A stretch of 7,421 nucleotides of DNA, from NCBI GenBank assembly GCA_016765515.1, contig JAESPT010000343.1:1-7421 (forward strand). The letters are read 5' to 3'. Of the stretch, positions 1-4,583 are shown piece by piece. The first letter of the stretch is position 1; every line of letters begins with the position of its first letter. The notes beneath the pieces were generated by a model. The model was not told where the DNA came from, did not search any database, and worked only from the letters and a program-made list of their open reading frames with translations. The stretch is from Sneathiella sp. GTDB lineage: Bacteria; Pseudomonadota; Alphaproteobacteria; Sneathiellales; Sneathiellaceae. Both the position numbers and the translations under genes were made by a program.

Positions 1-2
1 CC

Positions 3-401
3 ATGGAAAAAGAAAACGGAAACATTCTCGTTGTTGAAGATGATCCGGATGTTCGGAAGCTTACTGTGTCCCTGCTTGGCAAACTTGGATATCACGTCAA
101 GGAAGCAAGGGATGGAGCTGAAGCCCTGGCCATTCTCAAACAAACGGACACAATTGATTTATTGCTCACAGATGCGATTTTGCCTGGGGGGAAAAACGGC
201 CCAGATATTGCCAAAGAGGGTAAGGAAATTCAGCCAGATCTTAAAGTTCTGTATATGTCGGGTTATACGGAGGAAGCGTTTGCAAATCACAACTTAGCTT
301 CTCAAAAGTCAATTTTACTGCAAAAACCATTTCATAAAGCGGAGCTTGCTGAAAAGGTGCAAATGGCGTTGAGCGGTAAAGTCGCTCATCAAAACGTATA
401 A
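3..401 (+). CDS. Response-regulator receiver (REC) domain protein, possibly the 3' end of a hybrid histidine kinase
   Basis: A single CheY-like receiver domain fills nearly all 132 residues. Seen: the N-terminal beta strand and acidic cluster ILVVEDD (E12, D13, D14), phosphoacceptor D57 in LLLTDAILPGG, the Ser/Thr switch S86 in YMSGYTEE, and the conserved Lys in LQKPF (K108). All catalytic positions for phosphotransfer are present, so it should accept phosphate from a histidine kinase. There is no DNA-binding or enzymatic output domain. Sequences of this style are common as the C-terminal receiver of hybrid kinases, and the ATG lies 2 bases from the window edge, so the true start and any upstream kinase domains cannot be seen. 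Stop TAA at 399-401, with another TAA directly after. It could be a stand-alone receiver or the end of a larger gene. Confidence 0.85.
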   Translation: MEKENGNILVVEDDPDVRKLTVSLLGKLGYHVKEARDGAEALAILKQTDTIDLLLTDAILPGGKNGPDIAKEGKEIQPDLKVLYMSGYTEEAFANHNLASQKSILLQKPFHKAELAEKVQMALSGKVAHQNV

Positions 402-447
402 TAAAGAAATAGTTGAAGCTGGCCTAGTCGCAGAAGTTGCCGTGCAT

Positions 448-827
448 CTACCCCAGCCTCAGGACACCGGTTGTTCTGCCTTCGGTGACCGGTTGCCGGT
501 CTGCACCGTCCAGCGCCGTGACATACAGGTTGTGGAAAGGGGTGATGCCGTATTTCTTGTTCCACGCCTTATCAAGCGCCATTGCATCGATCAGATACAG
601 GCCCAATGTGTTGGAACAATTGGCAATCTTATAAGAATGATCCCGACCCTTGCCAGTGCCCTCACTGATCTCAGCAGAGAAAAATTCCTGATTGTCCGTC
701 TGAGCCAGTCTTCTTCTGTCTCTGATGGTGTCTCATAACCCATTCCAAATTCACCCTCGCGATTGGAAATGAAACTTTTTACAAACGGCTTATCTGAAGC
801 GCATGAAACATTCAGATGAGAAATTCT
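448..827 (-). pseudogene. Frameshifted remnant of an unidentified (phage-type?) gene
   Basis: Two adjacent minus-strand open frames read as one protein-like sequence interrupted by a frameshift. The downstream frame is open from 732 to 451 (94 codons, stop TAG at 450-448) and contains balanced, structured-looking sequence such as NTLGLYLIDAMALDKAWNKK and FHNLYVTALDGADRQP. The upstream frame, open from 827 and bounded by TAA at 830-828, gives FVKSFISNREGEFGMGYETP and then runs to about 696, where it matches the second frame in style. The shift falls near 690-725. The second frame has no plausible start of its own: TGA precedes it at 735-733 and the only Met is internal. It lies directly downstream of the broken Cro-like gene, where a phage early gene would sit. 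I do not recognise the family. The plus-strand frames over it look like shadows. Confidence 0.45.
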
Positions 828-852
828 TTATTACACGAAAGACAAAACTGCT

Positions 853-1044
853 TCAGGCGCACCGTTTTGCCGCTGCGAGTGAAACCAGCAAACCTATAGA
901 GATCTCTGTGAACCCTCTTTATAGGGCTGCTGTGACTAGGGCCGTCCAGTATATGGCTGGAATGTTATCTCTATGCTTCCAGAGCTTAATCGTTCCGGTC
1001 ATAACGCCAATATCATGCGACAGATCCTCAGTCTGGCCCCACAT
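853..1044 (-). pseudogene. Cro-like small HTH regulator, interrupted by an in-frame TAA
   Basis: Reading leftward from ATG at 1044-1042 gives 41 residues, then TAA at 921-919, then the same frame stays open to TGA at 855-853 (63 residues without the stop). The first part contains LSHDIGVMTGTIKLWKHRDN and then IPAIYW, the pattern of small Cro/YdaS-like DNA-binding proteins of alphaproteobacterial prophages: an HTH, then a W..R..IP..yW segment. The part after the TAA (RGFTEISIGLLVSLAAAKR) is what such a protein would carry as its last helix, so the TAA looks like a nonsense mutation, not the natural end. The gene diverges from the repressor at 1176, the position of cro in lambdoid switches. No clear Shine-Dalgarno is seen before the ATG. 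A shortened 41-aa product could still be made. Confidence 0.6.
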
Positions 1045-1077
1045 ACTTATAACTTTGATAAATGATTTTATGAGAAT

Positions 1078-1106
1078 AAATTACTAAATGTAATTTTATA
1101 AATCAA
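1078..1106 (-). promoter_or_regulatory. Predicted leftward promoter overlapping operator 1
   Basis: On the minus strand a -35 TTGATT (1106-1101) and a -10 TAATTT (1083-1078) are separated by 17 bases. The -10 and most of the spacer lie on operator 1 (1080-1094), so a bound repressor would block it. It would start transcription near 1070 and read the Cro-like gene at 1044. This is inferred from consensus matching only. Confidence 0.45.
1080..1094. promoter_or_regulatory. Operator 1 (ATTAC-N5-GTAAT)
   Basis: ATTACTAAATGTAAT has perfect 5-bp inverted arms around a 5-base centre. It is one of five copies of this pattern in the window, two of them upstream of the PAS-like gene. Its position between the divergent Cro-like gene and the CI-like gene makes it a likely repressor/Cro binding site. 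Confidence 0.7.
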
Positions 1107-1113
1107 CATAAAA

Positions 1114-1128
1114 ATTACTTTTTGTAAA
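1114..1128. promoter_or_regulatory. Operator 2 (ATTAC-N5-GTAAA, imperfect)
   Basis: ATTACTTTTTGTAAA matches the operator pattern with one mismatched end base. Its centre is 34 bp from that of operator 1 and 46 bp from that of operator 3. It is probably a weaker site in a three-operator array. Confidence 0.55.
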
Positions 1129-1159
1129 TTTTTAAAAGTTTTCTTATCGCCGAACGTAC

Positions 1160-1174
1160 ATTACAAAATGTAAT
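1160..1174. promoter_or_regulatory. Operator 3 (ATTAC-N5-GTAAT), abutting the repressor start codon
   Basis: ATTACAAAATGTAAT, a perfect site, ends one base before the ATG at 1176. It occupies the place where a ribosome binding site should be, so binding here should directly repress the repressor's own transcription. It also implies that the mRNA has no normal Shine-Dalgarno. Confidence 0.7.
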
Positions 1175-1175
1175 C

Positions 1176-1859
1176 ATGAAACAAACAGCAAATCGACTAA
1201 AGAGCGCAAGAATAGCTGCCGGTTACGTAACAGGACGCGAATTTGCGGATAAAAATGGGGTTGCCAGATCCACATACAGTACTCAGGAATCTGGCACTAG
1301 AGGATTGACCGCAGAGGCTGCCGAACTATATGCGGAAATGCTTGGAATTACACCATCGTGGTTACTTTTCGGCAAGGAACATGTTGTATTATCTGTAGAC
1401 TCAGATGATGAAATGGATCCCGCGGACATAAACCTAAAAACATTGAATGTCATTGGCGCTGTCGAAGCTGGAAATTGGCTTAAGTCTCCTACATGGCCAT
1501 ACAAAAACTGGAAAATTGAGATTTGCCCCAAAGACAACCGCTTCCCTACTGCAAATCTTTTCTGTCTGATTGTAAGTGGCAATGATATGGATAAGCGTTA
1601 TCAAATTAATGATATATTACGCTGCCTTCCAATTGAGCAAGACCCAGAAGGCCTTATTCCCGGCAAACGATACATTGTCCACAGAACGAATGCAGAAGGT
1701 TTAATTGAGGTCTCAGCTAAAGAACTACGGCTTCACGAGGACGGCACCTTCTGGCTTTGGCCCTTATCGAACAACCCAAAACACCAGACACCAATAGAAC
1801 CTTCTGAGGACCTAGTTAGAATTCGAGCACGAATAGTGGGACATAGCTCGAACGAATAA
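1176..1859 (+). CDS. CI-type phage repressor: HTH-XRE plus S24/LexA-like domain with altered catalytic Ser
   Basis: The 227-aa protein has an N-terminal XRE-type helix-turn-helix (about residues 4-66; core FADKNGVARSTYSTQESGTR) and a C-terminal LexA/CI-like fold (about 88-222). The family's Ala-Gly autocleavage region is recognisable as GAVEAGNW (A98-G99) and the general-base Lys may be K182 in SAKEL. The nucleophile motif, normally G(D/N)SM, reads GNDM with Asp at 137. From family knowledge this should abolish self-cleavage, so induction by RecA is unlikely. The start ATG abuts operator 3, and no Shine-Dalgarno is visible, which suggests a leaderless or weakly translated mRNA, as for lambda cI transcribed from its maintenance promoter. 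Divergent from the broken Cro-like gene; probably represses that gene, itself and the promoter before the PAS-like gene. The reading frame is intact, unlike many neighbours. Confidence 0.85.
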   Translation: MKQTANRLKSARIAAGYVTGREFADKNGVARSTYSTQESGTRGLTAEAAELYAEMLGITPSWLLFGKEHVVLSVDSDDEMDPADINLKTLNVIGAVEAGNWLKSPTWPYKNWKIEICPKDNRFPTANLFCLIVSGNDMDKRYQINDILRCLPIEQDPEGLIPGKRYIVHRTNAEGLIEVSAKELRLHEDGTFWLWPLSNNPKHQTPIEPSEDLVRIRARIVGHSSNE

Positions 1860-1959
1860 TTAAAATGCAAATCTGCCTTCCCCTTGGACACAATAAATTA
1901 GCGTTATTCTAACTAATGCAGCAATTCGCCTATACCGCTATTATCCACGCAAAAATGAT

Positions 1960-2379
1960 GTGGGGCTGGACAATTTCATGAAACCTTACAAATTAAAATG
2001 GTCCGGCAGGAAGAATGCTGCCGAAGATTACAGGCGCATAGATGCTCAACTTGAAGCAATCGATTTAGCACGATCAGAATCGAAGATTTTTAGAAATTAC
2101 AATCAATATTTAGTAACTAAAGCAATAATGAGTGTTGATATCGTCGGTCAGCCTATAGATAAATCTGCCATCTCAGCAGTGACCAAATTATCGCGTTCTA
2201 GTGTATATAATGCCATTAATAAGTTAGAGCGCGAGAATCTGGTAACCTCCTTTTCTATGCGAATGGATAACAAACGCCGCTATGTAGAAGCCAGCATTGA
2301 GTTAACACACCATTATCTAGATTTTCTTGATACAGTTAAATCATTGCAGGACTTAATGGAAAAGCATGTTGCAGGTTAA
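1960..2379 (+). CDS. MarR-like winged-helix transcriptional regulator
   Basis: The 139-aa frame starts at GTG 1960; an alternative start is ATG 1978 (MKPYKLKW), and neither has a strong Shine-Dalgarno. Residues about 45-62 form a helix (FRNYNQYLVTKAIMSV), followed by a helix-turn-helix at about 66-95 (IDKSAISAVTKLSRSSVYNA, then INKLERENLV) and a basic wing around 96-110 (MRMDNKRRYVEA). This order is that of MarR/PadR-type winged helix proteins; the C-terminal helix (about 115-137) could serve in dimerisation. No ligand can be inferred. It follows the repressor by 100 bp, with a possible weak promoter (TTGGAC at 1884, TATTCT at 1905, spacer 15). A perfect 16-bp palindrome lies just after its stop. 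Its role may be second-level control of the cargo genes. Confidence 0.7.
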   Translation: MGLDNFMKPYKLKWSGRKNAAEDYRRIDAQLEAIDLARSESKIFRNYNQYLVTKAIMSVDIVGQPIDKSAISAVTKLSRSSVYNAINKLERENLVTSFSMRMDNKRRYVEASIELTHHYLDFLDTVKSLQDLMEKHVAG

Positions 2380-2632
2380 AATATGTCCAAATTTGGACAG
2401 TTTGCTTGTTGCATACAACCTATATTGTATTCAGCCTTTGCGAATGAAGGCTAATACTAATAACCTAAAAATTGTACGGATTGCCACTCCTGACCATCAA
2501 CCGGCAAATACTCCAGCTGGCAGATTCGGAAGTATTTCAATCTGGATTCCTGCTTCAGTAGATACAAAAGGTAATCTGCACCTTAGTGAAATACAGATCA
2601 CCCAAATTGTTCGAGCTCATTTTTTTGAATAA
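2366..2632 (+). CDS. Small hypothetical protein
   Basis: An 88-aa frame whose ATG overlaps the end of the MarR-like gene by 14 bases, with GGA five bases upstream, so translation could be coupled. A second possible start is ATG 2444, giving 62 residues (MKANTNNLKIVRIATPDHQP...). The first 26 residues of the long form look less protein-like than the rest, and the 2444 start would put the palindrome at 2384-2399 in the leader, but it lacks a Shine-Dalgarno. Residues from about 27 on look like a small alpha/beta protein (GSISIWIPASV, then a C-terminal helix). No transmembrane segment, signal peptide or known motif is seen. The stop TAA (2630-2632) shares its last base with the next operator. Family unknown. 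Confidence 0.5.
   Translation: MLQVKICPNLDSLLVAYNLYCIQPLRMKANTNNLKIVRIATPDHQPANTPAGRFGSISIWIPASVDTKGNLHLSEIQITQIVRAHFFE
2384..2399. promoter_or_regulatory. Perfect 16-bp palindrome, candidate operator
   Basis: TGTCCAAATTTGGACA is its own reverse complement with no spacer, so it is not a terminator. It begins 5 bases after the stop codon of the MarR-like gene. A half-site TTGGACA occurs at 1884-1890, upstream of the same gene. A dimeric winged-helix protein is the natural candidate binder, but this is inference. Confidence 0.45.
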
Positions 2633-2646
2633 TTACATATTGTAAT
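2632..2646. promoter_or_regulatory. Operator 4 (ATTAC-N5-GTAAT) upstream of the PAS-like gene
   Basis: ATTACATATTGTAAT, a perfect copy of the repressor-type operator. Overlaps a possible -35 element (TTGTAA, 2640-2645). Confidence 0.65.
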
Positions 2647-2668
2647 TTTCTATATTGACAAATAAAAT
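2640..2668 (+). promoter_or_regulatory. Predicted promoter of the PAS-like gene
   Basis: TTGTAA (2640-2645) and TAAAAT (2663-2668) are separated by 17 bases and would start transcription near 2675. The -35 lies in operator 4, and operator 5 covers the end of the -10 and the start site. A consensus TTGACA at 2655-2660 is also present but has no well-spaced -10. Confidence 0.4.
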
Positions 2669-2694
2669 TACATAATGTGAATTATATAAATCAA
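2661..2694. repeat. Operator-promoter repeat, copy B (34 nt; partner at 1075-1106)
   Basis: Begins AATAAAATTAC and ends TATAAATCAA, matching copy A upstream of the repressor. Like copy A it holds a leftward TTGATT (2694-2689) with TAATTT (2670-2665) at a spacing of 18, so a leftward transcript antisense to the 2366 ORF is possible. Confidence 0.55.
2667..2681. promoter_or_regulatory. Operator 5 (ATTAC-N5-GTGAA, imperfect)
   Basis: ATTACATAATGTGAA differs from the symmetric pattern in two bases of the right arm. It sits 35 bp (centre to centre) from operator 4 and 27 bp before the PAS-like start codon, a spacing close to that of operators 1 and 2 (34 bp). Confidence 0.55.
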
Positions 2695-2707
2695 AACGGA
2701 GGAACAC

Positions 2708-3403
2708 ATGACACCTATACGGGAAACAACTAACTATCCCTCTGGCGCTATACAAATACTGGATAGCGATGGAGATAGCCTCGTTAGATGGCTGGGCATG
2801 AAAAGTAATAAACTTGAAACAGATGATCTAAGCTTAATGCGCGAAGAGATTTGCCCGGAATTGATGCTACACATCGTAGACATTAGCCCAGACAATCCTG
2901 ATGCATTTAACTGGATACATTGGGATGATCGGTGTCAATTGCCTAATTTGAAGGGTATAAGTTTGGGTGACTTCCCCATCCCAGAATATACCGACAATTT
3001 ACGTCGAGTATATTCTGAGGTAAAGGATGACGGTTTAAGCCGTTGTACTCTCGAAACTATACTAGATAGCAATCCTAGGTCGTTCCTGCGTCATGTGAGC
3101 GTCCTTAATTTCTGCGGCGATCGTCGCAAGATCCTTATTGCGACCAAGTATCAGCCTCTCGTTAGCACAGCGAACGTTGTTGATGAAAAAGGGTCTACTA
3201 CAGGTCAGAAAATACAGGAAACTCTCACCACCCTTAAGATCCCCTTTGACGTGGCAGAACCCTTTAAATCTGTTTTGGAAATCGACTGTCTCAAAGCCAT
3301 ACGTATGGTATGGGATATCTCTCTCAACAATCTCTATGAAGGCTTGACCGACTATCCAATCAATACCTTCTTGAATGGCCAAAGCTTGAGCGTAAGTAGC
3401 TAA
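2708..3403 (+). CDS. PAS-like domain protein with an antisense-derived C-terminal tail
   Basis: Starts at ATG 2708 behind a strong Shine-Dalgarno (GGAGGA, 2698-2703, spacing about 5). Residues about 20-153 resemble the small stand-alone PAS proteins frequent in Rhodospirillales: LVRWLGMKSNKLETDD, a helical ICPELMLHIVDI, the FNWIHWDDRCQLPNLKGISL core, then LRRVYSEVKDDG and final strands SFLRHVSVLNFCGDRRKILI to about residue 150. Such proteins usually stop soon after that point. Here the frame runs on for about 78 more residues, and that tail (about 3170-3400) is antisense to the core of the GNAT gene. The simplest reading is that the original stop was lost by a deletion or junction. Ligand unknown. 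Two repressor-type operators precede it, so it may be silent while the repressor is bound. PAS assignment is from pattern only. Confidence 0.65.
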   Translation: MTPIRETTNYPSGAIQILDSDGDSLVRWLGMKSNKLETDDLSLMREEICPELMLHIVDISPDNPDAFNWIHWDDRCQLPNLKGISLGDFPIPEYTDNLRRVYSEVKDDGLSRCTLETILDSNPRSFLRHVSVLNFCGDRRKILIATKYQPLVSTANVVDEKGSTTGQKIQETLTTLKIPFDVAEPFKSVLEIDCLKAIRMVWDISLNNLYEGLTDYPINTFLNGQSLSVSS

Positions 3404-3799
3404 ACCCCAGGAAATGCCGGATTTTCGATGCTCAGGAAACAAATACATACCCCCTCGATAAAGACACTTTCCAGTAACGTTGATTTCACATTCAATGCCC
3501 AAAGGTTCAGGAAGCGGAATATCGTAGAAAAGGCATCCAGAATCCGTATGCTCGTGAAGGTTATCGGTTTTAAATGACTTAAAAGCACTACAACCAGCAG
3601 GATTACCTTTTTCGTCAGTAACTTTTATCCAACGACTATTCGTTTGGTCAGATTTTCGGTAATCAAGTGTCGGAACAAGCAATATGTGATCCGGGGTCGT
3701 ACCGCGCCATGCGATAAACTCTTCCATATCCGTGGATATTTCAATCGAGTATCCCGAGCGGGTAAAACACTCTGTCAGTTTGTCTAGGAATTTTTGCAT
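3062..3799 (-). CDS. GNAT-like acyltransferase
   Basis: Start chosen at ATG 3799-3797, which has AAAGGA eight bases upstream; the frame is open further to ATG 4012, but that start has no Shine-Dalgarno and would cross the promoter-region repeat and the divergent gene at 4001. The 245-aa product has a variable N-terminal part (about 1-110) and a GNAT acyl-CoA-binding signature at about 110-140: YRGGMYLFPEHRKSGISWGL, fitting the beta4 - R/Q-x-x-G-x-G/A - alpha3 motif A, though the loop is imperfect (HRKSGIS). The following segment (IDWIVGQAFIEIVERDIPYH, then TYGFE) fits the end of the fold, including a typical YGF. Similar proteins of about 250 residues occur in Rhodospirillales. The substrate is unknown. 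The GNAT-like part ends near 3205; the last 45 or so residues are antisense to the PAS-like gene and may be an added tail. Confidence 0.65.
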   Translation of the reverse strand: MQKFLDKLTECFTRSGYSIEISTDMEEFIAWRGTTPDHILLVPTLDYRKSDQTNSRWIKVTDEKGNPAGCSAFKSFKTDNLHEHTDSGCLFYDIPLPEPLGIECEINVTGKCLYRGGMYLFPEHRKSGISWGLATYAQALAIQEGIDWIVGQAFIEIVERDIPYHTYGFETVDFQNRFKGFCHVKGDLKGGESFLYFLTCSRPFFINNVRCANERLILGRNKDLATIAAEIKDAHMTQERPRIAI

Positions 3800-3823
3800 A
3801 TCTGGAATCCTTTCAAGTTTTAT

Positions 3824-3850
3824 ATTAGTGAAATCAATATAATCACTAAT
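3824..3850. promoter_or_regulatory. 27-bp inverted repeat upstream of the GNAT gene
   Basis: ATTAGTGA and TCACTAAT form perfect 8-bp arms around an 11-base A/T-rich centre. The repeat lies 24-51 bases upstream of the GNAT start codon, where a promoter would be, and its size suits a dimeric regulator. It differs from the ATTAC-N5-GTAAT operators, so a different protein is expected to bind, for example the MarR-like protein or an unlinked regulator. Confidence 0.5.
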
Positions 3851-4000
3851 TGAAAAAGCCCCCAAACCGGACACGTTTAATATATTCAACGTTTGCAACC
3901 TAATACGCGTGTTTTTGTTCAGTATCCTAACCAGTTGCCTCCAGGGCCTGGGCTGTTCGGACATTAAGCTGAGGCCCAAAGGGGTCAGAAAGGACGCACA

Positions 4001-4111
4001 ATGAGACAGCATTTAAAACTCAAACATGCCTTGCTGCCGTTCGTGGCTGTTGCGATGTATTTCATTCTTTTTATAGCGTCAGAGGCTCTTGAAGTCTGGC
4101 TGACAGGGTGA
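4001..4111 (+). CDS. 36-aa single-span membrane peptide
   Basis: ATG 4001 is preceded by AAAGGA with 6 bases spacing, a strong ribosome binding site. The product has a basic N-terminus (MRQHLKLKH), one hydrophobic span of about 17 residues (ALLPFVAVAMYFILFIA) and a short tail ending VWLTG. By the positive-inside rule the N-terminus should be cytoplasmic. The stop TGA (4109-4111) overlaps the next start codon (TGATG), so the two are translationally coupled. A holin-like or small accessory membrane role is possible, but nothing specific supports it. It is first in a compact plus-strand cluster and was recognised by ribosome binding site, overlap and hydrophobic span, not by homology. Confidence 0.6.
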   Translation: MRQHLKLKHALLPFVAVAMYFILFIASEALEVWLTG

Positions 4112-4377
4112 TGGATATGCGTGTTCTTGTCACAAATCTGGAAGACGGCCCCGAAGACGATCACGGCTTTAACCTCAATGGGTCGGGCAATATCTGCATA
4201 GAGTTCTTTTCCAATGCCCTGTTTGTGTGGATCGTGGTGCAGGATCGCCCTGTAACGATCCCTGAGGCCTCTATGGTCTTTAACACGCCCCCTGACCTTA
4301 TCCGCAAAGCCGTTGACTACCGCCTGGACACCAAAGAAGGCGGCCACCAGCGCATAATCATTGTGAGGGACGTGTGA
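4111..4377 (+). CDS. Conserved-looking phage-type hypothetical protein, 88 aa
   Basis: ATG 4111 overlaps the stop of the membrane peptide; GTG 4108 is one codon earlier in the same frame. The stop TGA (4375-4377) overlaps the next ATG (4377). The protein begins MDMRVLVTNLEDGPEDD and has a strand-rich middle (GNICIEFFSNALFVWIVVQD). A possible helix-turn-helix follows (VTIPEASMVFNTPPDLIRKA, about 48-67) and then a final strand RIIIVRDV. It might bind DNA. No frameshift or stop disrupts it. The overlapping stop/start pairs on both sides place it in a polycistronic unit and argue that this frame is real and that the large minus-strand frame across it is a shadow. No family name can be given. Confidence 0.6.
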   Translation: MDMRVLVTNLEDGPEDDHGFNLNGSGNICIEFFSNALFVWIVVQDRPVTIPEASMVFNTPPDLIRKAVDYRLDTKEGGHQRIIIVRDV

Positions 4378-4583
4378 TGAGCAACGCAGCAAGAAAATTA
4401 TCTGAGTCATTGCAGATAATCGCTCAGGATCTGGATTAGCGATTAACAGCGGTTGCTGACCAACAGGTGTCCTTCTCTTTGTTTGTCTGGACGGAAGGCC
4501 GCGCAAATTACATATCCAACAGCAGAGATCGCGCATTCATCAAAGCTGCTTTGCTTTCTGTGATCGACGGATGGGATGGAATG
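4377..4583 (+). pseudogene. Phage-type hypothetical gene interrupted by in-frame TAG
   Basis: ATG 4377, with GAGGGA just upstream, gives 20 residues (MSNAARKLSESLQIIAQDLD), then TAG at 4437-4439, and the very same frame continues RLTAVADQQVSFSLFVWTEG, then RANYISNSRDRAFIKAALLS. The two parts read as one protein of a type I associate with alphaproteobacterial phages (FsL-VWTEGRa-YiSN pattern; memory, not a search). A single C-to-T change of CAG to TAG would explain the break. The frame has no stop before the next gene begins at about 4581, so the two are also fused in frame. A shorter product could start at GTG 4467, which has only a poor ribosome binding site. Third gene of the coupled cluster. 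Confidence 0.5.

Larger units (their letters stand above)
1075..1106. repeat. Operator-promoter repeat, copy A (32 nt; partner at 2661-2694)
   Basis: Begins AATAAATTAC and ends TATAAATCAA. It aligns with 2661-2694 with about four mismatches and two single-base gaps. The shared part covers an operator and a possible leftward -35 (TTGATT on the minus strand), so the whole regulatory module seems duplicated, not only the protein-binding core. Confidence 0.6.

Noticed and set aside
437..1087. Plus-strand frames at 437-634, 442-738 and 803-1087
   Set aside because: No ribosome binding sites or protein-like composition; they are opposite to minus-strand frames that read more like real proteins.
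2655..2690. Consensus TTGACA (2655-2660) with TATAAA (2685-2690) as the PAS-gene promoter
   Set aside because: Spacer of 24 bases is too long, and the start would fall on the ribosome binding site; the TTGTAA/TAAAAT pair with a 17-base spacer fits better.
3800..4012. Long form of the GNAT-like frame starting at ATG 4012 (316 aa)
   Set aside because: No Shine-Dalgarno at 4012; it would overlap the divergent peptide gene at 4001 and cross the inverted repeat at 3824-3850. ATG 3799 has AAAGGA at good spacing.
3985..4536. 183-aa minus-strand frame
   Set aside because: Lies opposite the coupled genes at 4001-4439, which have ribosome binding sites and stop/start overlaps; its composition (many Cys, Arg, His) is that of a shadow frame.
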